Notes under the pieces: model-generated
Seen by the model: the letters and a program-made list of their open reading frames with translations, nothing else
Told to the model about the DNA's origin: nothing
Database searches by the model: none
Program-made: the position numbers and the translations under genes
NCBI GenBank assembly: GCA_000697055.1
Contig: JNDT01002162.1
Location: 1-64,000, forward strand
Direction of reading: 5' to 3'
DNA from: Saksenaea vasiformis B4078
Taxonomy: Eukaryota > Mucoromycota > Mucoromycetes > Mucorales > Saksenaeaceae
Length of the DNA stretch: 64,000 nt
In this document: piece after piece, positions 22,288 through 35,890 of the stretch
Numbering within the stretch: position 1 is the first letter of the stretch
Layout: each line of letters opens with the position of its first letter

Positions 22288-23249
22288 GGGCAGACGGAAC
22301 AGGAAGCATCCCGGTTTCGCTTATCACCTTCGCTCCTTCCGGAAGAGCATGTTGTAGGGTAAGGCGGACGTCCAGAAGTTTCATAGATATGAGATTGTTT
22401 TCCGAATCAAAAGATGACGAATAAATATGCAACGTTTGAGCGGCTGCCGATGTCCTAAGAAATATGATTGATTGAAATGATCGCCGCTGTACGATAGCAC
22501 AAACGCTTCTAAAAGGATGCACTCATTTTATCTAGAAGGGGTCGTTTGAAAGAAATGACGTGTGATGTGCGAACACGCAGCATTTACTAAACTTTCGGAC
22601 GCTCCGATGAGACACGACTATCCTCCTAAGTAGTATGAATTGTTTGAATGAGAACCCATTCTTCTGACTAACATGATGTATCATATTGTAGTGAGTCTCT
22701 GGGAGATGCCAGTGGATTCTCCAGTCGATCCTCCAGTCGCGGTTCTGCCTGTGGATTTGCTCGTGGCCGTGGGCATGGATTGGCTTGATTCGGTGGGTTA
22801 CCTGTATCTCATGACAGACATCGATAGCCTCTATTACGCACAAAATGTGGGAATACTTTCTTTGCCCAAGTCACTGCATGACATGGCGGATTTCCGGTCA
22901 ACTTTGGATCTTTCATTTTGCTATCGACATGAAATGTTGCATTGTGGATCTCAAGCCGCAGCTGCCTTGGCTAAACGACAAAATTGCGATCAGCTTTGTG
23001 AACTTGTCGACACCGCTCAGGAATTCGCCTCTATGCCCCGCCATAACGTTTATTTTACACCAGTTCATCATCGTACAAAAGCAATGCGATCTAATCCTTA
23101 GGACCTTAACTTTTTTAACCTCTTTCTCTCGTAGCCTACTGAAAAAAAAATGAATAATGGAAATAAAGGCTGAATTGGAAGATTACAGGCTCTTTTCTCC
23201 CTCTTGAATCACGCTGATCATCCTCTCTTATAGGTGTTTTGTTTCGACA
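22288..23249. other. Intergenic stretch
   Basis: Roughly 1 kb. An RG-rich coding-like segment occurs at 22705-22790 on the plus strand but could not be tied to a gene. No other support. Confidence 0.35.
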
Positions 23250-23820
23250 TTTATCCCAACATTTGTAAGAATGAGAAATGAGACCACTGAAATGACTTTT
23301 CTCCGCACCATTGCAAGCCTTCAAAATTCTTTATGATAATGTCTTCTTGCAAAAACCTATGGCGCTTAACCTTACTCTTTGCCACTACCCAAAACGGTTT
23401 TATTGAGTTCAGCTTAGGAGAATAAGTAGGAGGATACACGCATTTACTGTTCCTGAGCGGATAATGATATGTTACGCGTTGCGGCTGGTACGTTTGGGAA
23501 CTTATTACAATGAACCAGCGGAGTACACCTTTGACTTGGAAGAAAAGATATCTACTTCTCTGCGCAAAGATCTACTGCTCCTCACCGCAAAGTTGGGTAG
23601 AGTTAACACAGAGTAATGTTTGGGTGACCTAAATGTGTACTCAAAGTCTAGTATTTTCGGTTGTTCCACCCGTCAATGCAAAAATGACTGTCAATTGGAA
23701 CAAACACTAATGTGGCAGCGGGTCTCTCTCAGTCTGGTTTTACGTACCGATTTTATCAAGCTATGTTCACGGTGCGGTTAACTTCCTTCAACGTCCACAC
23801 AATCCAGAGTGCAGATTGAG
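23250..23820 (-). mobile_element. Tc1/mariner-IS630-type transposase relic
   Basis: The 3' part encodes the third-catalytic-residue region of a DDE transposase in altered form: YSPKLNSIKPFWVVAKSKVKR, matching the family pattern PYSPxLNPIExxW. Upstream on the same strand are fragments such as HFCIDGWNNRKY and HLGHPNIT split by stop codons. The catalytic Glu after PI appears to have become Lys. It is a decayed copy; no terminal repeats were found. Confidence 0.6.
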
Positions 23821-23914
23821 ATATGAACTTGCGCTTAGACCAAACTTATCCTACGCATTTTGAGCACTCCATTTTTCTGAGTCCGCCAACTTTAGCATTA
23901 CTTTTCTTCCCTCT

Positions 23915-25723
23915 ATGGACACTTCTAGCTTCGGCTCACCAGAGTCTGACTACTACACTGCACCGTCATCTCCAGAGACCATGTCCAGCTTTATGGAACT
24001 ACGCGTCAGATGCATGGAAAGACCCACCCGCTCTATCATGGTCTCGAAGGATTCCTCCGTCCTGGAATTGAAAGCTAAGATTCAAAAGCAATTGGATGTA
24101 GCAATCAACCGTCAGCGCTTAATCTTCCGAGGATGCGCTCTAAAAGACAACAATAAGTTATCTGACTATGGTACTATATTGTTTGCAGCGGTTTGAAGTG
24201 ATTTTTAAAGAGCATATAGCGCACCTTGATGATGGAAAGGTGCTCTATTTGGTTATCCGCCCTCGGGAGACACAGTACTCTACTTCTGATGGTACACATG
24301 TCGCATATTGATACTTGATCATTAAATCCTGATGACTATTACAGACCGACGTACCACCCTTCAGGGAGCTGATAGTCTATCGCTTCAGCAACCTCGCCCA
24401 CCGCCTACGAATTTAATGTTTGTTAGATTGCCCACGACTGATGGCTATACATACATTGCTGTTGACACCGAGGAAGAAGATCCAATGATTGGTTTGGTAG
24501 TTGTGGCGCACGCGCTATAGGAGTGTGCTGATAATCTTTTATATTCTTATCACCAGGATACCCCCGATGATGGCTTCCGCCACGAATCATATACAGCGCC
24601 ATCATCTCGATTGCCTGTAAGAGAATCTACATGTGATAGCAGTCTTCGTAATAGCAACGATTAGGAATCACAGCCATTGGCTGACAGCACAAGTTGGCAC
24701 AGGGCTTCCCCTTTGAGACCACCGCTCCGACGCACGGACTCTGAGAACAACGTTCCTTTGGCTACTGGACTATACAACCAACCGGATAATACTCATTTGG
24801 CAGACCATGCGAGGATGACTCCTAGAAGAAGGACAGCGGAGACACCATCGGCAACGTTCCCATTCATGGTGTGTGAGATACATTATGCCTTCACATCCTG
24901 TTTAGATCTGAAGCTTCGACTTTTCTTTCAGTCATCCGTAGATTCGCGGCTATCAAGAGTAATGACGTATGCCAGTAACGTGAGACAAATTGTGGATGCA
25001 CCTTCTGGAATAGGTACATGTTGCAGCCGACTCAAGCGAGTGTAGTAAATATTTTTGCTACTAGTTATATGTGATATCCCATACACAGCGTCTAATTTAG
25101 CTACGCGCGCTCAGGAGCGAGGCTTCGAGGAAAACGGTACCAACCGCTTAGGTGCAATCGCTATGGCCATGGAAGACATCGCTTGCTCCATGGAGCATTG
25201 TGGACCCTGGCTGAGGAATATTTCGAGGGTAATGCAACAAAACTCCATCGATAATCGTGAGGTGCAGCAATATATATTCTGAGCGATAGAGACTAATCGA
25301 TCATTGTAGGACTCTCAAGCATCGCACGATGTGTTACGAGCTGCAAGAGCAATACAGGGTGTATACTTCGCCTGTAATTATATGACTTCAATTCTCGAAG
25401 AAACAGATCTCGGTGGGGAACCGTGGTCGTGGTTAGAAGTCAATCCAAACATGCCAACTGAATCCGATTCACACCGAAAATCGTCACCTACAAATGGACC
25501 TCTCGGTCCAACGAACATTGACCAAAGACAACCAATCAAAGAAAATCCAAAAATAGTTGCGGATTCTCAGGAACTCGCGTCTGCTTCAGGATCTACTTCA
25601 GCGACCAATTGCAGCAATTTGCAGAGTCATGGAAACAAACGAAAAGCTGAATCCTCCGAAACGTCAAACCCGGAAAAGTCTCGGAGGAGGGAATCAAACG
25701 ACAAGGGCAAAGGTCGGGCATAA
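23915..25723 (+). CDS. Ubiquitin-like-domain protein, BAG6/Scythe-like
   Basis: Eight exons (23915..24170, 24211..24291, 24345..24496, 24557..24616, 24665..24868, 24932..25013, 25089..25261, 25310..25723) give 473 residues. An N-terminal ubiquitin-like domain spans about residues 27-105: FMELRVRCMERP, SVLELKAKIQ, QRLIFRGCALKD and VLYLVIRPRE. The middle is disordered and Arg/Pro-rich. A helical segment (about 270-360) with MAMEDIACSMEHCGPWLRNIS resembles the helical domain of BAG6-type chaperone adaptors. The C-terminus carries a bipartite basic motif (NKRKAE, KSRRRES), as in nuclear proteins. The BAG6 link is tentative; UBL presence is clear. Confidence 0.7.
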
Positions 25724-26040
25724 TAATACGTGAGAACTCTTGAACGAGGATAGCCGAGTACCTATGTATATATCTAACCAACAGAAGTTTAAAAGTCAAC
25801 ATATGCAATCCTTCTTTAGCATCAACTTGGCTTTTCAGAGAAGTAAGATGCATTTAGAGCAGCGTGAAAACAGTTCAATAAACCATATCCCTTGTTTGTT
25901 GATATGGCTGTTCGGCCACGTGCACCTCGCAACAAGCATCGCTGCGTCCTATCCAATCAGTCCTTGTGCCATGTACCGTCGTCCGTTTTAGTCTTGGTTC
26001 TTACTTGTTGAGGAAAGACCCAACGAACAATCGTTCCCTG

Positions 26041-28412
26041 ATGTTGCTGCGACAGACCAGAAGAAATGGAGCACTACTGAAAGCATGCTACCATTCGTAC
26101 CGGCAGACAGAGGATAGTGGTTGCATAGCGCAATCTCTCCGGAAGAAATATGAGGAGAGGAAAAGACAGCACCTAATGTCTGCTAAACGGGACCAAGCAT
26201 TCATTCTCTCCATGAGAGAACAAATGAATGCGAAGTTACCTGAATCGTATAGTTCAGTTAATGAACTGGAGACTCCCGAGGCTATCTTTGGACTAGGTGT
26301 CACGTCCCCTAAGGAAGTGTACGTAGCTGACCCCAAAAAAAAAGACAATTTATACCGTTCATGCATGGTGCTCATAACCCTATAAGGTTTACCAACAATG
26401 AATTAAATCTTGGAAACATTGAAGTGTACGGATTTGACTATGATGTGAGTCTTAAATCTCGATTACAAATGTATACCAGCAATATAACGTTACCTGTAGT
26501 ACACCTTAGCCAATTACACCGAACATCTATCCGAGACAATCTACGATATCCTAAAAGATCTTCTTGTAGACATGTTCCAGTATCCCAACCAAATTAGAGG
26601 TATAAAGTCAGATTCTCTAGTTGACTCCAGGAATGAAGCCAGTAATAGGCCTTCGATTTGATCCTACATTTGCTATTCGGGGGTTGCATTATGGTAAATG
26701 ACGCGGAAAGTTGAGCATATCGACTGATTATCACTCCATTGTTTTGTTGAAGACTATCAAAACGGATGGCTGATGAAAATCGATAACATGGCAAACATTC
26801 AACTAAACACCATTCACGGTAAGTCCATAGCAAGACAAGCGTCAGTCAATAATATATGTGATGTAGTTGGTCGTCAGCCCATTGCAGATGTAGAAGAAGT
26901 AATCCAATTTCATAAAGGCGCACATATCGCGCCAGACTACCTTCAGAACAGCATGTTTCAACTTAATGATCTTTTCTCTATTCCACAAGTAAGAAATGAT
27001 CAAATGCCAACTACTCATTAACGATCGTCGTGAAAGACATGTCTGTTGAGCGATATCCTCCAATATTTCAAAGACAACGAAATGAGGTAGGATCGAACAC
27101 GAAAACAGCATTGCAACTTTCTCAATGTGCTATATCAAAGTTTTCATCCGCGATATTTATCGGATGATATCAATTTGGCAGCGCGTATCCTTCATAGCGG
27201 ATATAATCTGACGATGTACGGAATTGGAGGACGCTTGCATACCACTGTCATGAAAGATATTGCCAAATATTTAGAGAGAGCTCCAAAGATGGTTACCTTC
27301 ATGGAGAAACTGCGAAGCCATGGGAAAAAGATCTTTTTACTGACTAATAGTTCGTTTCCATTTGTGTAAGTATAGTGATGATATGGATGTACGACTGATT
27401 CTTCGGAAAGAGACCAGGGGATGAGCTATCTGACGTCGAGAAAGGACTGGCGCGACTTGTTTGACTGTGTCATTGTTTCTGCTGGCAAACCTGATTTCTA
27501 TCGATCCATGCGCCCTTTTCGAAGGATACAAAAGCCAACGTGGAGTGCCGTTGAACAATTCGAACCAGGAGAAATATATCAAGGAGGTAATCTAGCAGAC
27601 TTTTCTAGGCTGACAGGATGGTAAATCATAGTCGAGGATTGATGCGAAAAAAAAATCTCACTCATATGTTATAGGTCTGGGTAAGCAATATGTAACATGC
27701 AATGCATAATATTGACTTGGAGAAAAAAAAAGACAAAAAGTGCTCTATTTCGGTGATCATATTTTCTCTGATTTAATTGATCCAAGTATACAACAAGGTT
27801 GGCGGACAGTAAGTGAGGAAAGAAAGCTATAGATCAGTTCTGAACAGCACTAGGGATGCATTATTCGCGAGCTTGCAGAGGAAATCGAAACAAGAAATAC
27901 TTCCTCCTATCGTCATACGCTATCTTGGCTGCTGCAACTTGAACGATTGCTAAACGAAGCTCAAGGTTGCCGGAAGGATCACCATACACCAGAATTAGAC
28001 CATTTGATTGAACAATGGAGAGCAGAACGACGTCTCGTACGGGGCGAGCTGAAAACTGTCTTCAATAGATCGTTTGGTAGCGTTTTTCGGACTTACCATA
28101 ACCCGACGTTCTTTGCGAACAAAATTCGAAAGGTAACTGCATCTGATATCCATAGCGTTGTTGACCATGCTACCGATAGTTTGCAGACATTTATATGTCT
28201 AATTTAACTAACCTTGACTACATACCATTGGATTATGTCTTTTATCCGGACCGTAGTTATTTGCCTCAGTAAGTATAGCCTGCTTGTCCTTTCATACCGA
28301 CAGAGAATGAGATAAAATAACAATTGATTCTCTTTTTTTTTTTTGCAGTGAGCGATTAGTGGAAACGTTGGTAGACACAGGCAAACTTAAGCAACAATAT
28401 CACTCCTTGTGA
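26041..28412 (+). CDS. HAD-superfamily 5'-nucleotidase, NT5DC2/3-type
   Basis: Fourteen exons: 26041..26318, 26387..26444, 26500..26599, 26631..26693, 26753..26818, 26867..26988, 27037..27086, 27141..27365, 27411..27620, 27675..27680, 27733..27808, 27854..28132, 28180..28268 and 28349..28412, giving 561 residues. The N-terminal 25 residues are Arg/Leu-rich without acidic residues, consistent with mitochondrial import. HAD motif I is GFDYDYTLANY (nucleophile Asp plus DYT), motif II lies in FLLTNSS and the late motif is [19 protein letters not shown] and PLDYVFYP are typical of IMP/GMP-type cytosolic 5'-nucleotidase relatives. A 6-nt exon (27675-27680) supplies the Ser-Gly of the conserved LTGW-x-G segment. 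Its substrate is not established. Confidence 0.92.
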
Positions 28413-28463
28413 TGCATTATTCGTCTAGATTCTATGTTTTTTTTTGAATCATAAATAGACTCT

Positions 28464-30136
28464 CTATAAACTAGGGAAATCATTCCCTTTCCTCTGTTTT
28501 CGATAATACTGAGCAATTAAGAATGCAACATCCAGCGCCTGTTCATAGTTGAGCCTGGGATCGCAATAGGTTTGATAGTTTGTAGGAAGATCTGTGTCCT
28601 TCAATTCCATAGAACCACCAACACATTCTAAAGGATCCCGAGTTAACGATCTCATTCAGTCATTTTGGTGTATATATTTACCTGTGACACGATCTCCGGT
28701 CAGTTCAAAATGGACACCATTCAGCTTGCTTCCACAGTCCTTATGGACTCGGAATGTTTCTGATAGCTCCTGGATAATGTCGACAAAATGGCGGGTCTTG
28801 ATACCTCCTGATACACTCTTGGTGTTGCCATGCATTGGGTCGCATACCCAAACTGGGATGTGACCTGATTTGCGTACAGCTTCAATGTGCTGTGGTAAAT
28901 GAGTTTCGACCTTTCCAGCACCGAAACGGGTGATTAAGGTGATTTTTCCAATGTGTTTTTCCGGATTAATGGTGTTGAGCAGATCGACCAGCTTATCCGG
29001 TTCAGTGGACGGTCCCACTTTGATACCAATAGGATTTTCGATACCGCGCATGTATTCAACATGCGCACCACCGGGCTGTCGGGTCCGGTCACCGATCCAC
29101 AAGAAATGTGCACCAGCATTATACCATTTCTTCTGCTTTGTAACAGGTGATGGTAATAGACGTGTCAATGAAGTCTCATAGTCCAGCAGTAATGCTTCAT
29201 GTGACACGAAGAAATCAACAGATCGCAGAGGATGCTTTACTTCTTGCTGTGAAGGGTCAGCACCAATAGTACCCATGAAATCCAGGGCGTCCGTCAGTTG
29301 CGACACGATCTCTTGGTACTCGCTACGCACAGTTTCAGAGCGGACATGATCAAGATTCCAGTTGGAAGGATCATGCAAATCGGCAAAGCCAGAATCCAGC
29401 AATGTCCTGACATAGTTTAGAGTAGCAGTGGAATGGAAATAGGCCCTGTGATAATGACGTAAATCATTGGTGGGTTGTTTGCTTAGATAAGCTGACTTAC
29501 CCCAGTAGTCGTTCAGGGTCAGCTTTGCGGTCTTTTGGATCAAATCCATTGACGTTGTCACCCCTAACATTTCGGTATTAAGGTCCATCCTCCTAATAGG
29601 AAATTAAAACGATTTACCTGAAAGATAAGATTTCTTTGCCTTCATGCATTTCTGTGGGCTTGCTTCGAGGTTTGCCATATTGCCCCGCCATACGTGCAAT
29701 ACGGACGACTGACGTCCGCGCACCCCATACAAGTACCAATGACATTTGTAATAAAACTTTCAGTTTGTTTTGAATGGGCTCCTGTGTGCATGCATATTGT
29801 CAGTATTTCCCTTAAAGTTTGATGGGTCTCGCTTTACCTCTGAGCAATAATCAAATAATTCGGCGCAGTCACCACCTTGCAACAAAAATGAATTGCCCAG
29901 CGCCACTTCTTTCAGTTGCTCTCGCAAGTTATCAATCTAACCCACAGGTGTAAGAGGCCATATCATTCGTGTTATGCATACAATGAACTTACCTCTTGAG
30001 GAGATACCATAGGAGGCAGACGTTTCAACTTTCCCAACACACGATCAACATGATCCTGGTCCTCATAAACGACGTCCTGGACGATCGGCTTAGTTTTCCA
30101 CGAAGTAGGAGTCCATTCGCTCGCAGAAGTGCTCAT
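28464..30136 (-). CDS. Class II 3-deoxy-7-phosphoheptulonate (DAHP) synthase
   Basis: First step of the shikimate pathway: phosphoenolpyruvate plus erythrose 4-phosphate. Five exons (30136..29993, 29936..29838, 29781..29618, 29592..28682, 28627..28464) give 412 residues. Hallmarks are LLQGGDCAELF (metal Cys), RIARMAGQYGKPRSKP, FFVSHEALLL, HFLWIGDRTRQ, ITLITRFGAGK, VWVCDPMHGNT and DPRLNYEQALDVAFLIAQ. This is the plant/bacterial class II type, distinct from yeast Aro3/Aro4 (class I). The protein is a little shorter than usual; the segment after SFR lacks the usual GD-x-x-NG, so the exon 3/4 junction deserves checking. It is convergent with the nucleotidase gene, with a gap of only 51 bp. Confidence 0.95.
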
Positions 30137-31241
30137 GTTGCGGGATAAAAAGCGAAGAACAAGGTGTGTGTTTCAGCTGCAAGGAGCGACAAGGCCAGTC
30201 AATATCTAAAGAACAGTCACCATAGTCAAATTGAGTCATACCAACAACGTTAAACATTGGGAGACTGTAGATCTACTACTGCTTTTCTACCGAAACGTTC
30301 AACTTGCTCTAGTTTCTCTTTTTTATGTTTTGTGTCTGTCAGTAAAATAACACACGCGAAAAAGAACGAAGAAGATAAAGTTGGGGTTTGGGCGGTGCAA
30401 ACCTTATCAGGAGATCTACAGACGAACGGCATGAAGCAAGGGTCATTTCTAAGCACCCAAAATCACAGTTTGCCGTGTAACATCAGATGTTTGTGCGCAA
30501 AGTCAGATAGAAAGAGATGGCGTAATCGATAAATGATGCGGATTCATAGTGCTAGACTTAGGCGTACTTTGTTGATGAAAGTACAATTCATATAACAGCG
30601 TAAGAATATTCGTTAGGTCATGTATGTTCGGGTCTAACAATAAGAAAGGAATAACAGAAAATACATCAGGGCATCTTCCCAGGAATCACGCCAACCGAAA
30701 CGTAGCCTTTTGAGGATCGTAAAAGTATGCCTCCTGAGAAATGCGGGCAAACAGGTGGGCTAATATCAGAAAATACGCATATTACATGTGGTGATGCATG
30801 AAAACGATGAACGCCACTCAGTGATAGGCGCTGCAGAACGAGGCGTCAATGTGCTTTGAATCATCATTCCTTCTGCGCTCGCTGTATGCGTCATTATGAT
30901 GTGAGCCCTACATGTAGCCACCGCTCACCTATTCCACCAACGATCTCATGCATTTCAATGGTCGCTTGTTGTTCAGGGCTGGTTGGGGAAGAAGGTTTAT
31001 ATTGAATAAATTCAGAGAGCATGACAGTAGTGCGTTCTTATTGAAGGGCCCCGTCTTCCAGGAAAATCTTTACTTCCGATAATAAAACAATGATGATCAC
31101 GTCTTCCATACACTGAATGTCCGGTTCAAGCAATACATAATCTTCTAGTGGGAGTGTCATTTAAGAGCTGGGATTGAGACTACGCATTGGATTTCGTTCC
31201 CTTCATGGTAAACCTCGAGAATAGTATTAACAAAATATTGT
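30137..31241. other. Intergenic stretch
   Basis: About 1.1 kb covering the promoter of the DAHP synthase and the 3' flank of SRP54. No gene or RNA is supported. Confidence 0.4.
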
Positions 31242-33223
<1,982 letters not shown>

Positions 33224-34259
33224 GACGAGTGTGAGGTTGGGAAAGTGTGAAAGCCCGTGACCATGCCTGGACCAAGGAAATTTTTCAACGTCCGACAGAG
33301 ATGTCAGAGTGCGATCCGGAGCCAGGTAACAGAATTTTGCTGGAAATACATGTGGATTTGGAATCAGCATTTGCGCCAGATGAATATTATCAGACGTTCA
33401 AGGTCGAATAAATCCAGTGCTGGAAATCGATGTGTCTTTGCGCTGAGAAGCGGTTCGCTTTGCGTTAATCCAAGGAATAGTTCGCGTCTGGGTGATCTGA
33501 GTCTTGCATTAGAGTATTCATTGTATTAGCGGTGGTTTTTCAGTATCTTTTCAGAAAGCAGTGAAAATGCCTCAAGATAAAAAAAAATGTCCCATCGAAG
33601 TAAGTGACCGTTTTGGCATTGAGGTGCTTCAGTGGTGGGTCGGCAGTATCCATGGAAAGCAGTAAACATGTTTCAAGATAAGGAGAGACTTCGTCCAGGA
33701 TGATCCGTACTTAAAGGAGCGCATGAATTCTTTTTTTTTATCTTGGCTCCGTTACCCACACGAAACGTTCCCGATATGTACTGGGTTGACTATACACACA
33801 TGAGCTCGTGTCTTATTATCTACCATTTAAACCTCTGGTCGTAACAGGGAGAAACTGGCCACTCGCAAAAGCCATGCTTCAATAAACAATAAGCGTTCGT
33901 CTAAGCGTAGTAGGAGTAATCGTGAAGTGTCTTCATGCTGGCTGAAGGAATTCAACGTCCGCCGAAATTCATAAACCAAAATAAGCGTACTAAACGGTTT
34001 GATACTCTATTTCTGACCATAACGTACGTCAATCCTTCGTAAGGCGTTAAATTTATGTAGATTAACGTAAAAAAGTTTAGTAAAGGATACTGGAGAAGCC
34101 CGGCACACTTAACTTCTTTGAACGACTGAGCTCGTGTCCGTGATTGGTGAAGAACGTCAGGCACCCGAACTTCGTGACTGTGTAGTGGCTTACAAGAAAG
34201 TTTTCCGCACCTTTTTTGATTTTTGCTTTATTACCTGTCCTTTCGAGACAAGACGAAGT
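33224..34259. repeat. Gene-free stretch with locally duplicated and dispersed repeat sequence
   Basis: Two related segments of about 45 bp (near 33541-33590 and 33645-33695) share AAAGCAGT and TCAAGATAA blocks. A further roughly 100-bp stretch near 33748-33850 resembles sequence at about 47515-47615, at a level I judge by eye to be two thirds identical. No gene is supported. Confidence 0.4.
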
Positions 34260-35293
34260 ATGAACCCCGCTTTTGACCAAGAACAGGTAGAGATCAAACG
34301 ATGCACTCGAGAAGAGAAGAACGCTTAGCAATATTTGTTATAAAGGCTAGAAAGGCCATCGCCGCCATTTACAAGGCTTCTGAAGCCAAACAAGCAAATG
34401 ATCTTTTGGAATCCGAGCCCAATGTCTTTTTGCAAGTGACCACCAAGCGCCTGTTAAAGAAGAACAAAACCGCTGCCGTAAAGCCCAAGAAATTGTGAGT
34501 GTGGGGGAAACAAATGCTTTTTTATCGGTTGCCTTCTTACTGTGTTATTTAGACCGTTAAAATTTTCGCCTTATCCCGACTCAGCAGAAGCCTGCTTAAT
34601 TGTGAAGAATGAGAGTGAAACATGGGAAGAGAAGATCAAGAACAGTGGTATTAGCTGGGTGACAAGGGTAAGCATGAATGAAAGAGCTTTCAGTGGATAG
34701 GAAAAGAAAAATAGGTTTGGCAAACTATGTGCGGATATTAATGAGATTTTTTTTTACAGGTGATCACTGTAAAGGCTTTGAAGGCCATGCAATTCGAGGA
34801 AAAGAGAAAATTAGCATCTTCATACGAGCTATTCCTTGTGGACGATCGAGTACAGCACGCAGCACTGAGCGCGTCTAGCGGTATCCTCGCCAAGAAAAAC
34901 AAGTAGGTAGCATGCTGGATGATACAACTGGAGAACTAAACACGCGATCACCATAGAATTCCAGCAGCTGTGAGGTTAAGTGGTGATATCAAGGCAAAGT
35001 TTGAAAAAGCTCTCAACACAACTTACACACGTCCTAATTCCGGTGTTTGCCAGTACGTTTTTTTTTTTTTTTTGCTGCTGTATTAATTAACAAGATGAAC
35101 TCAAATTTATTTCATTAGTTCTGCGAGAATTGGTCATCTTGGAATGAACAAGAATCATATGTACGAGAATCTTTTGGAGGCTTTACCAAAGCTTGTGGAG
35201 ATCTCTGCGAACAACTGGAGTGCTGTTCAGACCATTGGTGTTCAGGCAGAGAGAGGACCTATGCTGCCGTTGTACAGCGACATCACCGAATAG
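34260..35293 (+). CDS. Ribosomal L1-domain nucleolar protein (Utp30/RSL1D1-type)
   Basis: Six exons (34260..34286, 34346..34494, 34553..34667, 34760..34902, 34957..35052, 35119..35293) give 234 residues. The L1p/L10e fold is visible: QARKAIAAIYK, FLQVTTKRL, LPLKFSPYP, ELFLVDDRV, TYTRPNSGVC and HLGMNKNHMYENLLEAL. It lacks the length and signatures of ribosomal protein L10A itself. It matches the ribosome-biogenesis L1-like proteins that act in the nucleolus. The first coding exon is only 27 nt. The 3' UTR region ends before the accessory block at about 35.5 kb. Confidence 0.88.
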
Positions 35294-35890
35294 AAAGGGA
35301 GAAAGAGGGATAGGCATTTTTAATTAGTTTCCACAGTTAGTTTTCATGCTACACATTCAAACACATCAAAACAAGTACATCATTTCCGATTTGGACTGTT
35401 ACCCATGCGCGAGGATGGTGTTTAAAGAACTCAATGCACGATAGGATGCAGATGGGTCGCAACTACTGTCTACTGAAATATGTTTTACGCTACTCTAAAT
35501 AAAATTTACTGCCAGAAAGAACCAACCTTGCGCTGAAAAGAAAGCGAGAGTACGTAGTTACAGTAGTATGCCAGTTATGGCAGAAAAGCTACTTATTACT
35601 TACATGAAGCTGGCTCCTCCCATGAACGCAGGATTTATTGGAGTGCCGTATGGCGGCATTCACTACAAGGTCCTCATCCATATGATGCTGTCCAACTGAT
35701 CATTTGAACCCATTCCATCAGATATATCACCCACAACAATAGGTATTCTTTTGATGACATTTATGACATTTATAACATTTTTAACTGAATAATATTATAT
35801 TCTAGTTCCTCCTATCCTTTATGACTCCATTACCACTCTTTTACCTCTATGCGATATGCCACATATACGACAAATAATTTCTCATTTTCA
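35294..35890. other. Spacer before the MULE relic
   Basis: AT-rich flank with short tandem ATTTATGACATTT-like repeats near 35755-35785. Coding-like fragments at about 35570-35700 may be the upstream part of the decayed transposase. Confidence 0.35.

Noticed and set aside
22705..22790. RG-rich tail-like segment on the plus strand
   Set aside because: No upstream exon for an RNA-binding or Sm-like protein could be found.
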